Source: Timema cristinae (Eukaryota > Arthropoda > Insecta > Phasmatodea > Timematidae). From it: a DNA stretch of 64,000 nucleotides. The DNA lies in NCBI GenBank assembly GCA_039000515.1, contig JBCFYV010000012.1, forward strand, positions 12,514,693-12,578,692. The letters run 5' to 3'. This document shows, one piece after another, positions 37,092 through 48,858 of the stretch (position 1 is its first letter; every line of letters begins with the position of its first letter). Under the pieces are notes generated by a model that was not told the origin of the DNA, did not search any database, and was given only the letters and a program-made list of their open reading frames with translations. The position numbers were made by a program, and so were the translations under genes.

Positions 37092-38597
37092 TTATGCTAA
37101 TCATTGATATTACTTTTCTATATATTAGTGTTATTTTATAGGTATCCGTGATATTTGTAAAAACTATAAGTTAGATATCGTAAGGCTCGTGTGAATTTAT
37201 GAACATTCTGGTTGCTACTCTTATACTAAAATATAAAAATTGTTCCTGCCTGTATAAATCGGACTTTATTATAAATTATTGCATGCAAACATCATTGCTG
37301 AACATGAAAAATACAATTTTTTTGTATTATATCTTATTGGTTTACACTTCATAAAAATTTCTATTTTCTTGATTCGTTTTTGATGGGATAGAAGGATGAT
37401 AGCTTTGTTTCTACGTCACCTCATCCATTTACTATGCATTTGCAACTCACATGACGCTAAACCTGATCTGTTTATCTCATAAACCTGAAATCGAGTTTAC
37501 GTCGAGAACGTGGAGAATCCACCCACTAGGGCATATTATTGATGGTCTGTGCTAAGTCCTAAAACATGAACGGAAATGTATGTAATCACATTAATGATCA
37601 AATTGTGGGTTAAATTATGGCTTCAGATGTTCTGACCAGAGAAGGTTAAATAGTGGGTAGTTGACAAGGAAATATTTGCAACCCAAATTATGTTTCTCTG
37701 ATTCCTGGTTTAAAACAAAATTTTTTATAGTTTTTAATAGTTAAAATATTTGTTTGAATTTAAAATAAATATATAAAATATATTTATATTTACTATAAAC
37801 TTTTATCATACACATTTTTATTTGGTAAATAAGTTGATTTTTACTATGATGTCAGGAAATTAAATTTTGGTGATAAGTGCTATGAATAACATAGATGCCA
37901 CATACATAGAGACAAAATTTACATAGTATTAGATTTAATAATAATTATGTTTACAAAAATTGTATGTACGCATATTTGTTAATATATTTTCCAATTATTA
38001 TAAAATAAATAAGAAGTGAGAATATTAAAGATATCAAAAATTGTTATTTTTCTAAATGCTGTATAATGTAGCTAAGAAGTGGTTAAAAGTTGTGAAAACC
38101 GGTTCGCCCCAATCTACGATATGCGCCCTTATTAACTTGAAAACTAATGTATTTGACCAAAATTGATTATCATATATACCTTCAAATATATATATACCTA
38201 GTTTATAGAATCAATTGTCCTATTTGACCAACTTTCCTGTACATGGCTGACGCAAACTTAAGAAGAGCTAAAAATGATATTTTTCGAGACCGCAAAATGT
38301 ATAAATGTAGCAATGTTAGCATGCTTATTTAATAATCATCATATTATTTATGCTTTGAGATCAATTAAAATAGTATACAGAGTTAACCACAAAAAGTAAT
38401 ATGAATTATTATAACCAAATTGTAAAATATATAGGCACTCCAATTATACCCTCCACTTACCATGAGGAGTACAATCTTAACTGGCTTGATACTATCATAG
38501 GCTGGATAATTAATTAGGGCCATGATGTAATAATTAGGTTAAGACTGCTAGATTTCTCGCTAAAAAAAAATATTTTGACAATCAATAGTTCGACACA
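37092..38597. other. AT-rich unassigned sequence
   Basis: No gene, RNA or element end recognised. Confidence 0.5.
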
Positions 38598-38865
38598 CCC
38601 GACTCTGTGGCGTAGTTGGCTGACGCGCTAGTCGTGTTGAACTCGACCGCTGAGGACGGGGAGACCGATGTTCGAATCTCGGTCGGGTGAACTGAGGATG
38701 TTTTTTCCTAAATGGTTTTCCACTCTCCCTCCATGCAAATGCGGGTTCACTTCCTCTAATTCAACCTTCCTAATTTATAATCCATTAGCGTAATTAGTAC
38801 TTAAAGCGTATAACCCGAACGGTTAGCAATACGCGGTGCTAAATAATAATAATAATAATAATAAT
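38598..38865 (+). repeat. SINE-B, best full-length copy
   Basis: tRNA-like head with A box TGGCGTAGTTGGCTGACGC and B box GTTCGAATCTCGG. The body contains TTTTTTCCTAAATGG and TTTTCCACTCTCCCTCC. The 3' tail AACCCGAACGGTTAGCAATA is followed by CGCGGTGCTAA and AAT repeats. The tail is nearly that of SINE-A although head and body differ. No clear target-site duplication is seen. SINE-C abuts the right end. Confidence 0.88.
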
Positions 38866-39066
38866 CTGACACCATAGCTCAGTTGGTAACATGTATATCT
38901 ACTGAGTTAAAAGTCCCGGGTTAAATTCCTGGCATGGTCAAAGAATAAATCATGTGTTAAATGAGAGTTTCCTCTTTCACAATGATGAATTAACGACCTG
39001 GGGACGGGTATTGTGTTTGTACTAGGTTTAAGTTAGACTACAAGTCGTATGCTGATATAGTTGGTC
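38866..39066 (+). repeat. SINE-C, second copy
   Basis: A box TAGCTCAGTTGGTAACATG, B box GGGTTAAATTCCTGGCATGG, and a body containing CACAATGATGAATTAACG. It starts directly after the AAT tail of SINE-B, forming a B-C tandem. The 3' end is indistinct. Confidence 0.78.
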
Positions 39067-39355
39067 TGTTCAGGAAATCCACTTTAAATACCATAAAAAT
39101 AAATTAAACGAAATAACATTCAATACTAATATGAATGAATATTAGAGATTTAATTTTTTCAAGGTAGTAGGGTGTTGTTGACAGAAAGAGGATGTTGAAT
39201 TAATAATATTTTTTATTCGGATATTTGTATAAATTGTCATCTTAATATATTTATTTAATTTGGTAGTGTCCATAAATAAGATATTGATGTGTTTAAAGAT
39301 TTATGTAAGCCTACTTAAATATATCAAACAATGTGTAAAACTAGAAAACTTACTA

Positions 39356-39357
<2 letters not shown>

Positions 39358-39387
<30 letters not shown>

Positions 39388-39656
39388 GCACCGCGTCTTA
39401 CTACCCGTTCGGGTTATACGCACTTACGCTAATGTGTAATGGTAGGGTGATTGTGAGATGAAATGAAGGACCTACAGTTTAACGTGGAATCCGAACCACG
39501 GTGGTGGCCTGGCATTCCCCACATTCACAAGATGTCTTGCCAGAGGTGAAGGAAGGGTTTGGCAATCAGATAAATCTTTGCCGGTACCGAGGATTGAACC
39601 CCGGCCGCCAGCATAGAAGTCTGACACCTTACCCCTAGACCGCCAGGTCACCACCC
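39358..39656 (-). repeat. SINE-A, full-length with target-site duplication
   Basis: Complete minus-strand SINE-A with ATT repeats at the left and the tRNA-like head at the right. It is flanked by a perfect 12-bp direct repeat, AAACTTACTATA, at 39,346-39,357 and 39,657-39,668. The minus-strand open frame at 39,472-39,654 is an artefact of the SINE. Confidence 0.93.
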
Positions 39657-39784
39657 AAACTTACTATAAATAATCCTGTCAGATACAAGATAAACTTAAA
39701 TAACTAGGATGAAAATTATAATTTTAGCATGAACTAACAAAATATGGAAACAAATAATTAAAAACCCAACTTTGTTAGGTTCTG

Positions 39785-40270
39785 TCCCATGGTCTATATA
39801 TAATAAGTGTGCAAATTTTATCCTCCTAGGTCATTTGACCTTTTGGATTGTTTGAAAAGACACACACATATTATTAAATTATACACATAGATTTGAGTTA
39901 GGGATACCTATATGAAAAATCTCAGTTCCTTAGGTATTATAGGATTCCTTTTTATTTTTCCTGCAAGCACCCCAGTTTGAGGACCCTTCCCAATTGATTT
40001 TGTTTGACAATTATTCCTGTAGCCTTTTGGGGTTAGGGGCTTAGTCTTCGAGAATTTTTAGACTGGACGGAGGACAAAGGAACTAGTAACTTGGCTTACT
40101 ACATAAGATTGCTAAAAAAAAAATCAATCATAAAAACAAAAATAAAAATCCATCACTCTAATTTCTGCCCGTAGTCTATACTATGAGTGTGCAAAGTTTC
40201 AGCTTTCTACGTCATTTCTAAGGGATTCTGGAGGTTGGGGAAGGACACACACATATACACACACACACAC
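39785..40270 (+). repeat. Diverged direct repeat, about 85 bp, spaced 375 bp
   Basis: A segment running from GTCTATA through AGTGTGCAAA and GTCATTT to ACACACACATA occurs at 39,785-39,870 and again at 40,160-40,260. The sequence between is unassigned. It may be the remains of an element with internal repeats. Confidence 0.5.
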
Positions 40271-42810
40271 GTATTAGGAAACTTATATAGTGCTGGTTTA
40301 ATATTTCATAAGGGCAAAACCAATAAATTAAAAGAGTTTAAAACATTTGAAAACTTCTGGAATAAAAGTTTGTTTAGTTTAATTATTTAATCCAAGAAAA
40401 GTGTATAACCTGAATGGATAGTAAGACACGGTTATAAATATAAAATTAACATATTATTACTAATCATTTGAAAGGAAAATTAAATTGAACATAAATATTT
40501 TATATATTTTTTTACTTTCTCTCTATCTTATAGGTAGAGAAATATTGTGATCATCAAAAAAATTGAGCTCAAAATTTTGATGAATTTCGAAATTTCATGA
40601 CCCCTCAAATCCGAAAAAGTTGTTTTTCAATTTCCGTATGTCTGTCTCTCTATCTGTCTGTCCGTCTGCCTGTCTGTACCTCAGACTATAGCCTAAATTA
40701 TTTTACCAAACAGGCTAAAGCTTCGTAACTAGGGTTTTAATAGGGTTGTCGTGAGGAATTTAAAAAATGAGTAGTTTACTGAAGGGCAAAAAGAGAATAA
40801 ATCGTGTTTCTCAAAATTGGATTTAACGATTTTGATTAAATTTCATTTTCAAGCATTGATCACTATTTTAAACAAAATGGCTACTCTTATTGGTTCGGCA
40901 AAATGTTTTTAAGTGTTCGGATCTGATCCGTAAATTCTTATTTTATATCTTCGTACCTCAATTGGATATGAAATTACTTATAATTGCATATATTTTGATC
41001 TATTTACATTACAAATCTTTTCTTTTGACATATTTTAACTAAACCAATAACTTTCAAGCTATACGCAAATATATATATATATAAACTTTTTAAACACCAG
41101 GGTTAAAGTATTGCGACTGTAAAAAAAGCTTTAATGTTGATGGGTGTCGACAATTCATGACCACCTGAACAATAAAAAGTGGTTTTTACGGTACCATCTG
41201 TCTCTGTGTCTGTATAACCCTAAAATTAAGAGTAGTTTAGGGGGTAAATGAAAAAAGAAAAATCGGTTCTAACGATTTTGATTAAAATTCGTATCCAAGC
41301 GTTGATTAAGATGATAAATAAAATTACTATTTTCATTTTTCCACGAAAATGACTATTAGGATACTTTACAGAAGCGGAAATTTCCATATCTCCACAAATA
41401 TTTGAAATACTTAATAACTTATCATTGCAAAATTGTAGTACTATTAAAAATAGAAAACTTTCAAATAAATATATTTTTATAAAACTAATAGTTTCTAAGA
41501 TATTGGCAAATATATTAATACAATTATGTGAGGTTTAGTTGTAAAGAGAAACCACTTAATGTTTTAACGTAACAATTGTCTAATGTCATAGAGTAAGAAA
41601 TAAGTCTCACAAAAAGCGTATCTTTCCTTTAACCTTTTAGGGGAAATGTTTTTACATAATGGTCTATATATATCATTTTACTCTCAATAGTCAATATTAC
41701 CTATTTTATTGGGCAAAAATTATAAATGTGGAATTTAATATCAATCCGATAACTATTATATGTGCAACCGTTAATAAAATGTCAAAAATTTTAGACCGAA
41801 AGTAGACACTTTAATACAAAGTGTTGACCCTTGGGACCCAATATTCATATTTTTACTTGATCGCTACCTTACAAATAGAAAAATTATTATGAAATACAAA
41901 AAAATCGAACTCGAGGTTTTGATGAATGTCAACGTTTCATGATTCCCGAATATGAAAAAATTGGTCTCGCAATGCCGTCCGTTTGTCTATACATCTGTCT
42001 GTCAATCTGTTCCTTGAGCTAGAGCCTAAACTATTTTACCGATTGGGCTAAAAATGGGTATTTAGGGTTTCTATAGGATTGCACCGAGGGATTTTTGAAA
42101 TTGTATATCTAACCGTAAAACCTAGGGTTCCTTAAAGGCAGAAGAGAAAAAAATCGATTTAATCAAAATCTGGTTTAACGATTTTTATTAAATTTCATTT
42201 TTAGGCTTTAAAAAATATAACAAAGCAAATGGCCACTCTCAATGTTTGGTCAGAAGGACTTCAAGGGTTCCGGCCTGATGCGTAAATTTAAATTTTGAAT
42301 TACTTCACCTTGATTCTTTGAGATATGAAATTGCTTTTCATTGGATACTTGTGGATCTATTTATAATAAACATATTTTACTTGAAATATATTTTTTTAAC
42401 AATATTTTACGAGCTATATCCAAATATATATATATATATATTATATATATATATTATATATATTATTCTATATATTATTCAATCTTAAAGTAAAGTATTT
42501 GACTTTCAAAACAATCTAACCCGGTATGTTGATGGATTTTAAAGTTTCATGACCCCCGAACCCCAAGAATGTGTTTTTTAAATTCCGTCTGTTTGTGTGT
42601 CTATCTAACTCTAAAATTAAGAGCAGTTTACTAAAGTTTGTAAAGGGAAAAAAAATCGAATTTACTCAAAATTAGCGGAACCGATTTTGATTAAAATTCG
42701 GATCCAGGCGTTGATTAGGATTATAAACAAATGGCTATTTTCATTTCCTCATGAAAATGACTTTGAGGGTAGTTTACAGTAACAAATTTTCCATATATCT
42801 GTTACTACAT

Positions 42811-42965
42811 TGGAATGCCAGGTCACCACCATGGTTCGGATTCCACGTTAAACTGTAGGTCCTTCATTTCATCTCACAATCACCCTACCATTACACATTA
42901 GCTTAAGTGCGTATAACCCGAACGGGTAGTAAGACGCGGTGCTAATAATAATTAATAATAATAAT
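42811..42965 (+). repeat. SINE-A, 5'-truncated with target-site duplication
   Basis: Starts in the TGGAATGCCAGG part of the body and ends in the hairpin tail and AAT repeats. Flanked by perfect GTTACTACAT repeats at 42,801-42,810 and 42,966-42,975. Nested in mosaic repeat R. Confidence 0.9.
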
Positions 42966-43621
42966 GTTACTACATGAGATACTAAATAACTTATCAATGT
43001 AAAATTTTAGTGCTATTAAAAATTAAAAACTTTTATATGGAATTATACTACTATAAATCCACTGACATTAATGTTTACCTACTTCCAGATGAGCTATTAA
43101 CTTAAATTTTGAAAAACTAATAGCTCTAGCTGTAACCGACGGGAACATTCCAAAAAGTTAAAAATTTTAATTTTTAATCCACAGAAAAGATTCAAAATTA
43201 CGGAGCAACTTTAAAGTTTGTGTGGACCTTTCTTCGGAGGTCTCTTGTTGCTAAACGTTAAGACCTATCAAAAAACGGCTCTGCAATTACATTAGTTTAC
43301 ATCAACTTGCAGAGAAAACTCACTGGGAGTTTGGGGTTAGAGCCCCAAGGAGTGAAGCGAGTATATTCCTACAAAGCCAATAGTTTATGAGATATCGGCA
43401 AATATATTAATACCATTTTGTGATCTTAAAATGTAAAGAGATATTATTTAAATTTAACGCAATAATTCTTAGTGCCATAGAGTAAGCATATAAGTCTTTA
43501 AATAAATTGATGTTCTTTTTCCTTAAACCTCATAGGGGAAATCTTTATACAGAAATGATCTATTTTATTATTTTAGATTCAATATCTACTTATTTTATTG
43601 GTCAACATTTATAAATGAAGA

Positions 43622-43889
43622 GTCGGTGACCTGGTGGTCTAGAGTTAAGGTGTCAGACTTCTGTGCTGGCGGCCGGGGTTCGATCCTCGGTCCCGGCAAA
43701 GATTTATCTGATTACCAAACCCTTCCTTCACCTCTGACATAACATCTTGTGAATGTGATGAATGCCAGGCCTCCACCGTGGTTCGGATCCCACGTTAAAC
43801 TGTAGGTCCTTCATTTCATCTCACTATCACCCTTCCATTACACATTAGCGTAAGTGCGTATAACCCGAACGGGTAGTAAGACGCGGTGC

Positions 43890-43919
<30 letters not shown>
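43622..43919 (+). repeat. SINE-A, full-length with target-site duplication
   Basis: Complete head, body, hairpin tail and AAT repeats, flanked by TATAAATGAAGA at 43,610-43,621 and 43,920-43,931. B box GGTTCGATCC is the consensus form, suggesting a fairly young copy. Nested in mosaic repeat R. Confidence 0.93.
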
Positions 43920-43921
<2 letters not shown>

Positions 43922-44569
43922 TAAATGAAGAATTTAGTAGCAATGTGATAACCATTATGTACAATCTCTATTAAAATGTTGACAATTTTAACGTAAAGTC
44001 GAAATTTTAATAAGAAGTTTTGGCCCTTGTAAACCCAATATAGATCTTTTTCATTAGACCAATATAAAAATGAGGGCTAAAATACTTTAATTATAAATTA
44101 TAAAACCGGGAGTAAAAAAAGTTTCTAAGTAAGTCAAGCGTAATTAGTGTTCGAGTTTGCTAGTATATTATTTCGTTTCACATATATTACGATTTTTAAT
44201 TAAATATTTCCATTTTTAAGTAATGGAGCGAGTAAGTCATGGCGAGTTTCCGTTCAAATATACTAATGAGGACTTTAGTTCTTTAAAAATATTTAACGTA
44301 AGTATAATGCAAATTTTTCTTGGGTTTAGTAATGTATTTTATTTTGTTACACATATATTACGAGTTTTGAGAGAATATTTCAATTTTTAAAGATTAGGGT
44401 TAGAAATTCCATGCGGATTTCTGAACCATAAATATAAATAAGCTTCATTGTAATAAATAGCCTATAATATTATCATAACTATTTCTATAACTGGTCCTGA
44501 TTAAGACAGCTCTGATAATGTACCATCAAAGCTCACTAATTCTTAACTCTAGTCCTAATGTTATAACGC

Positions 44570-44810
44570 CCTCTTCAGTGGCTGAAAAATGTTTGACTTC
44601 ACTATTGTGTTGGATCCACTTCCTGATACGGGAAGATCAGGGCTCGAATCTTAGTTGAGTCTAATTATGCTGGTTTTTCCTATATGGTTTCCCATCCTCC
44701 TTCCACGTAAATTCGGGTAGATTACCTATAAAATTCTTCCTTTATTATTATCACTACCCCATTAGAGTGATTATGATATATGTGGCGTTTAGCCAGAACA
44801 GTTAGTGAGA
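44570..44810 (+). repeat. SINE-B, degenerate copy
   Basis: B-box region GGGCTCGAATCTTAG, the body words GGTTTTTCCTATATGG and TTCCACGTAAATTCGGG, and a decayed tail (GCCAGAACAGTTAGTGAGAC). No target-site duplication identified. Confidence 0.65.
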
Positions 44811-46223
44811 CAGACAGATACAAATATATAATTACCGCTCATTGAATCTATGGTTCATATTTTAAGCGTAATGCATTTTATTCCAACCGATTGATTGAAG
44901 TGAGCTGCCGATGAAGTTTGAGCGTCAAACTTCCTGACTGACGTTAACCATGTTACCACCAAATGCCCCAGAACACCGCCAATAAACAAAGGGACACAGT
45001 TATTACAGCGTTGAGGTTAACGCATCGCAGATACTAATTGAAGCAGCTGGTAGCGTTGTTTTCTTAATTTAAGCTACTGCGGTATGTATTGACAATCAAT
45101 TATTAGCCTGTGTATCAAATGATCGTCGAGACCAAAGAGCGTTACCGTTGAGGGGTTAGGGTCCCCAACCCAGTATATATGGCACCACAGAGCTATGTTT
45201 GTGGCTTGTATTGGAAACTTTGAATTCCCTTGATATTGGAAATGGAGAAATAATTGATCAGATGTTGATGGACGTCAGTGGTGCACCGACATCGGTGGTT
45301 GGCTCGCTAGGACTGTCGAGTTAATCTATTAGTTTGAGTAGGGTGGCTTAGGAAGGTTAGGGATAGGGAAGGAGATGTCTAACCCCCAACTATTTACCTG
45401 TCATTTGAAGTTAGTATTGCTACATTAACAATTAAATTTATTAAAAAAATAGTTACATTGCTATTAATACAGAATGTTCAAAAATTCATAGCCCAATTTG
45501 CACATATAGTTTGTTTGAACCTAAAATAATACAAAATCACTATATATTTACATCTGGAAATCTACGCTAGTACCATTAAACTGTGTTAAAAGTTTCTGTG
45601 TTCAGCACTTGGAGAGAAAGCTGTTCAAGCATGCGTGTACAACAGGTTGTATAGGAGTTAAGTGCAAGGCACTACACACCTTGACATCTTGAATACAGCA
45701 GAAGAACATACCCCAATTAATAGTAAACAACACACCGTCCATCTATAGATAGATACGTTCAGTTCATCATTACGTCCTACATACAGAAAGTCATGCTTAT
45801 TCCATGTACTACAAAACTTACTTCAAAGGAGAAGTAAAATTATCGGTCCCATGTTGAATGTGGCAAGTAAAAGAACCTTCCTGGCAAAATTTTTAGGATA
45901 TTTTTCGCTCACTTGCTCCAGTGTGGAAAGCAATGAAAAACCATCGAACTTTCTGAACTTCCTTATAAAGTTACGTGTGCTTTATGTTTGGGGTAGAACT
46001 AAGCAGCTGAAGGGCTGAGTGCATGCCCAGACCCAGATGGATAGGAAGTGCATTAAGCAACCTTCGGGTTGCTGGCTCATCAATTAATCAATAGAATGAA
46101 TAGCTGATGTATCTGTCTGTATTCCTTGATAGTGCATCATCCATGCACTCACCTGGTATTAAAACTAAGCCAAACAGTGACCTCTTGGGTAAGGTTAGTA
46201 GTGAAGACAACTACACAAACATT
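44811..46223. other. Unassigned; includes a UUCG-type hairpin
   Basis: Base-balanced in places. A short perfect hairpin, GCAAC-CTTCGG-GTTGC, at 46,057-46,072 would form a C(UUCG)G tetraloop in RNA. No gene or repeat family is recognised. The copy relationship with the noisy contig ends at about 45,090. Confidence 0.4.
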
Positions 46224-46225
46224 TA

Positions 46226-46385
46226 GTAAACGTGGACCTTATAGCTATTCAAATATTTCCAATAAAATTTCGCAAAAATGAAAACTTTTAAACTTATACG
46301 TATATATATGTACATATACGGATACTTTTAAGAGTCGTCATTTATTTTATTTGGAATATATGAGTGTCTCAAGGTCCACGTTTAC
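46226..46385. mobile_element. 160-bp TA-flanked MITE
   Basis: Perfect 15-bp terminal inverted repeats GTAAACGTGGACCTT (46,226-46,240) and AAGGTCCACGTTTAC (46,371-46,385), each bordered by TA. The inner sequence continues as an imperfect palindrome (CAATAAAATTT against ATTTTATTTGG, and AAACTTTT against AAGAGTCG regions). This is the pattern of a mariner-type miniature element. Confidence 0.82.
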
Positions 46386-46426
46386 TATATTATATAATAT
46401 ATATATAGTAAGAGTTGTGAGTAGGT

Positions 46427-46630
46427 ATGGACTATATTTTATGGGCGCTACTCCTAGGAGAAAAAAACTTTAGCTCGATCAATGGCATCACGACACCAAG
46501 ACTCGAGACCATGGGTGTACTTAGGACTCTTTCTGAACTCTGTCATGTTAATATTAATGACAATCCCTTCCTACAACACTGGAATGCTCAAAATACTTAC
46601 AAAAGTTTGAGAAAAATACATGGAATATAA
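46427..46630 (+). other. Unidentified 67-codon open frame
   Basis: The frame starts at ATG 46,427. Its codon content is less AT-biased than chance frames nearby, and a possible polyadenylation word, AATAAA, follows at 46,683-46,688. I recognise no domain. It might be a terminal exon or a TE fragment. Confidence that it codes is low. Confidence 0.2.
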
Positions 46631-47269
46631 ACTTGACAATTTAAATTAAATGTATCACTGAAAGAATCATTGTATAAGCCACAATAAAAGACACAATTAT
46701 TGAAATGTTTGTGGGTTATTGTAAAATATTTTATTGTTTTTACATACAAATTCTACATTAAACGTCTTTTACCAATCACACATCTAAAGAATACTTACTT
46801 CCATTTGTCAGAATTGAACGCCTGCTAGAATAGAAGTCGTTTCTTTTCTTACTCTTACGACGTGCTATTCACTTGTCACAAATCCAGCTGATGTTTTGAG
46901 TAATGATGTGCGACCACGAAAATAAATAAAGAGTCAACAAACTTTTTAGAAGGATAAATGTGTTAGTGTTCTTCCATATGACAAAATTCGATAGGTTAAT
47001 AATTATTGTAAACAGTATTGGACTATCTTCCCTCCATACTATTAAGGATGGACATAAATTATATTTGTTATAGATGACAAACTAGCATATTGATGCCGCG
47101 GATGAACTTTGAAACACATTTTAATTCACCCAAAATAAATAATATTTCTTACAATATTTTACAAATTAGAAAAACAAACGGAAAAGTATAGTAGGATGGC
47201 AAATAACCATACAATATCAACACACGATTTACAAATCTTCTAAAACTAGCACATCAAAACTTTTTTTTT
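46631..47269. other. AT-rich unassigned sequence
   Basis: No structure identified. Confidence 0.5.
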
Positions 47270-47435
47270 GCTGAGCTCCACGTCTTACTACTCGCCCGGG
47301 ATAACAGTATATTTACATTACTAGGGTAAGAATAAATATGGTATATTTTAGAGGAAACGAGCCCCCATTTATATGTAGATAGATTGGAAAACATTTTGAA
47401 AAAAGAATACTATCGATAAGACCAGCTGTTATGCG
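47270..47435 (-). repeat. SINE-B relic with tail
   Basis: The plus strand starts with the inverted common tail (GAGCTCCACGTCTTACTACT, then CGCCCGGGATAAC) and goes on into decayed body sequence (GGAAAACATTTTGAAAAAAG). The head is lost or unrecognisable. Confidence 0.5.
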
Positions 47436-48033
47436 AGCTCCAACTATCCTTCACCATCAAACCAGACTAGACAAGACTGATGTATTTGTACAATGTACTG
47501 TGCATGCAGCCACTGGTGCCGTATTATTTATACATAGGCCTACTATAGTATCAATACTATATTTTAAGAACATAATATAACATATCTAAGCGTAAAGACT
47601 GACGGTGGTGAAATTAAATGAAAACTCACCCAAACTTGTATGTGGGGTGGATGGGACATTAAAATTTTGAAATAACTCCCCCTTTACCTAAAATAGTGTA
47701 CAGGACTGAAAACTTAAGCCAGTACGACTCTTTTGAAATCTATTTTCCACTATTTTGTTTGTGCTATGATCTAAATAGAATTAATTTAAATATAAATATA
47801 TGGTAGAGCAATTTTTTTATCAGACCTACTAGATTATGTATTCTAAAATTATTTATGATAAAAATAAAAATAAAATACTAATTAAAATATCCCTTAGAAA
47901 GTTTTCTAAAAACAACCCTTAAGAAATAATGATTGGATTTTCATTATTAAACACTAATGATAAACTTTGTTAAGAAAAGATTTTTCAAGATTCTTTCATT
48001 TTTAGTTTACCAACACATAATAATATTAATATA

Positions 48034-48034
<1 letters not shown>
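47436..48034. other. AT-rich unassigned sequence
   Basis: No structure identified. Confidence 0.5.

Positions 48035-48083
<49 letters not shown>
48035..48083. repeat. (AAT)n microsatellite
   Basis: About 49 bases of AAT repeats. The same motif ends SINE-A and SINE-B, but no SINE tail hairpin is visible beside it, so its origin from a SINE is not shown. Confidence 0.93.
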
Positions 48084-48086
<3 letters not shown>

Positions 48087-48089
48087 GTA

Positions 48090-48445
48090 CGGAGTTCCAT
48101 AAGGACTTTCTCACTCTATTGTTAACAAAGGGAGATGTTTACTAAAAACTCGTAATATATATGAAACGAAATACTATAGGCCAGCAAATTCGAGAAAATA
48201 TTGCGTTATAATTACGTTTAACATTTTTTGATTTTCGAATTTAAATTTTGATTTTATTTTTAAGGAATTAAAGTCCTCATTCTTATATTTGGACCAAAAA
48301 AGAAAAGATCGATAATGGATCCACAAGTGTCAGTACTTCGTATTAATATTTTGACTTCCAGATAAAATTTTCAATATTTTATTAGAGATTACTTATCTTA
48401 TGTTTATCTTATTTTTATTAAATTCCTCATTTGTAACTTAATACC
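48090..48445 (+). repeat. Mosaic repeat R, 5' fragment
   Basis: Matches 7,205-7,550: GACTTTCTCACTCTATTGTT, then CTCGTAATATATATG, TCTTATATTTGGACC and TTTTGACTTCC in the same order. It stops before the first CAGACGG-type unit end, so it is a truncated copy. Confidence 0.65.
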
Positions 48446-48858
48446 ATTATAAAATGTACAGGAGAAGGAGGTATTATAGAACCCATTTTCATTATAGTAA
48501 ATTGTAAACAAGGTATCATAACTACGCCCACATTTTTTGTGCTTTAAGTACTGATAGTTACTAGACTAAATGTTCCTAGTTGGATTTTTCGCTTGCAAAC
48601 ATGTATATGTGTTTTGAAGGGTTTTGTACAAAAGTCAGATAGTAGTTTTTGGGAAGCTGGATGGTAATATGGAATACCAATGTTTTAAAATATGCTTAAA
48701 TGTATCTAAAAACAAATAGAAAAGTAAAAAAAAATCAATCACGAACTTATTTACTCCAATCTATTTTATCGAAAAATGCTTTAATAATAATATAAAAAAA
48801 GCGTAATGTACAACTAAGAAGCTAACTATTTACAATAATCACAAATGTAATGCTTCTT
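48446..48858. other. AT-rich unassigned sequence
   Basis: No structure identified. Confidence 0.5.

Larger units (their letters stand above)
40450..44330 (-). repeat. Mosaic repeat R, copy 2, with nested SINEs
   Basis: The minus strand matches copy 1 (7,205-9,675): the 5' part with TCGCTCCATTAC and AATCGTAATATATGTG at about 44,150-44,230, and the sub-unit ends with CAGACGG and ACCACTTTTT words near 42,550, 41,960, 41,170 and 40,650. Two SINE-A copies (42,811-42,965 and 43,622-43,919) are inserted in it, so the repeat is older than those insertions. No protein is encoded. Confidence 0.68.

Noticed and set aside
39472..39654. 60-codon minus-strand open frame
   Set aside because: It lies wholly inside a SINE-A copy; the peptide is a translation of the tRNA-like head.
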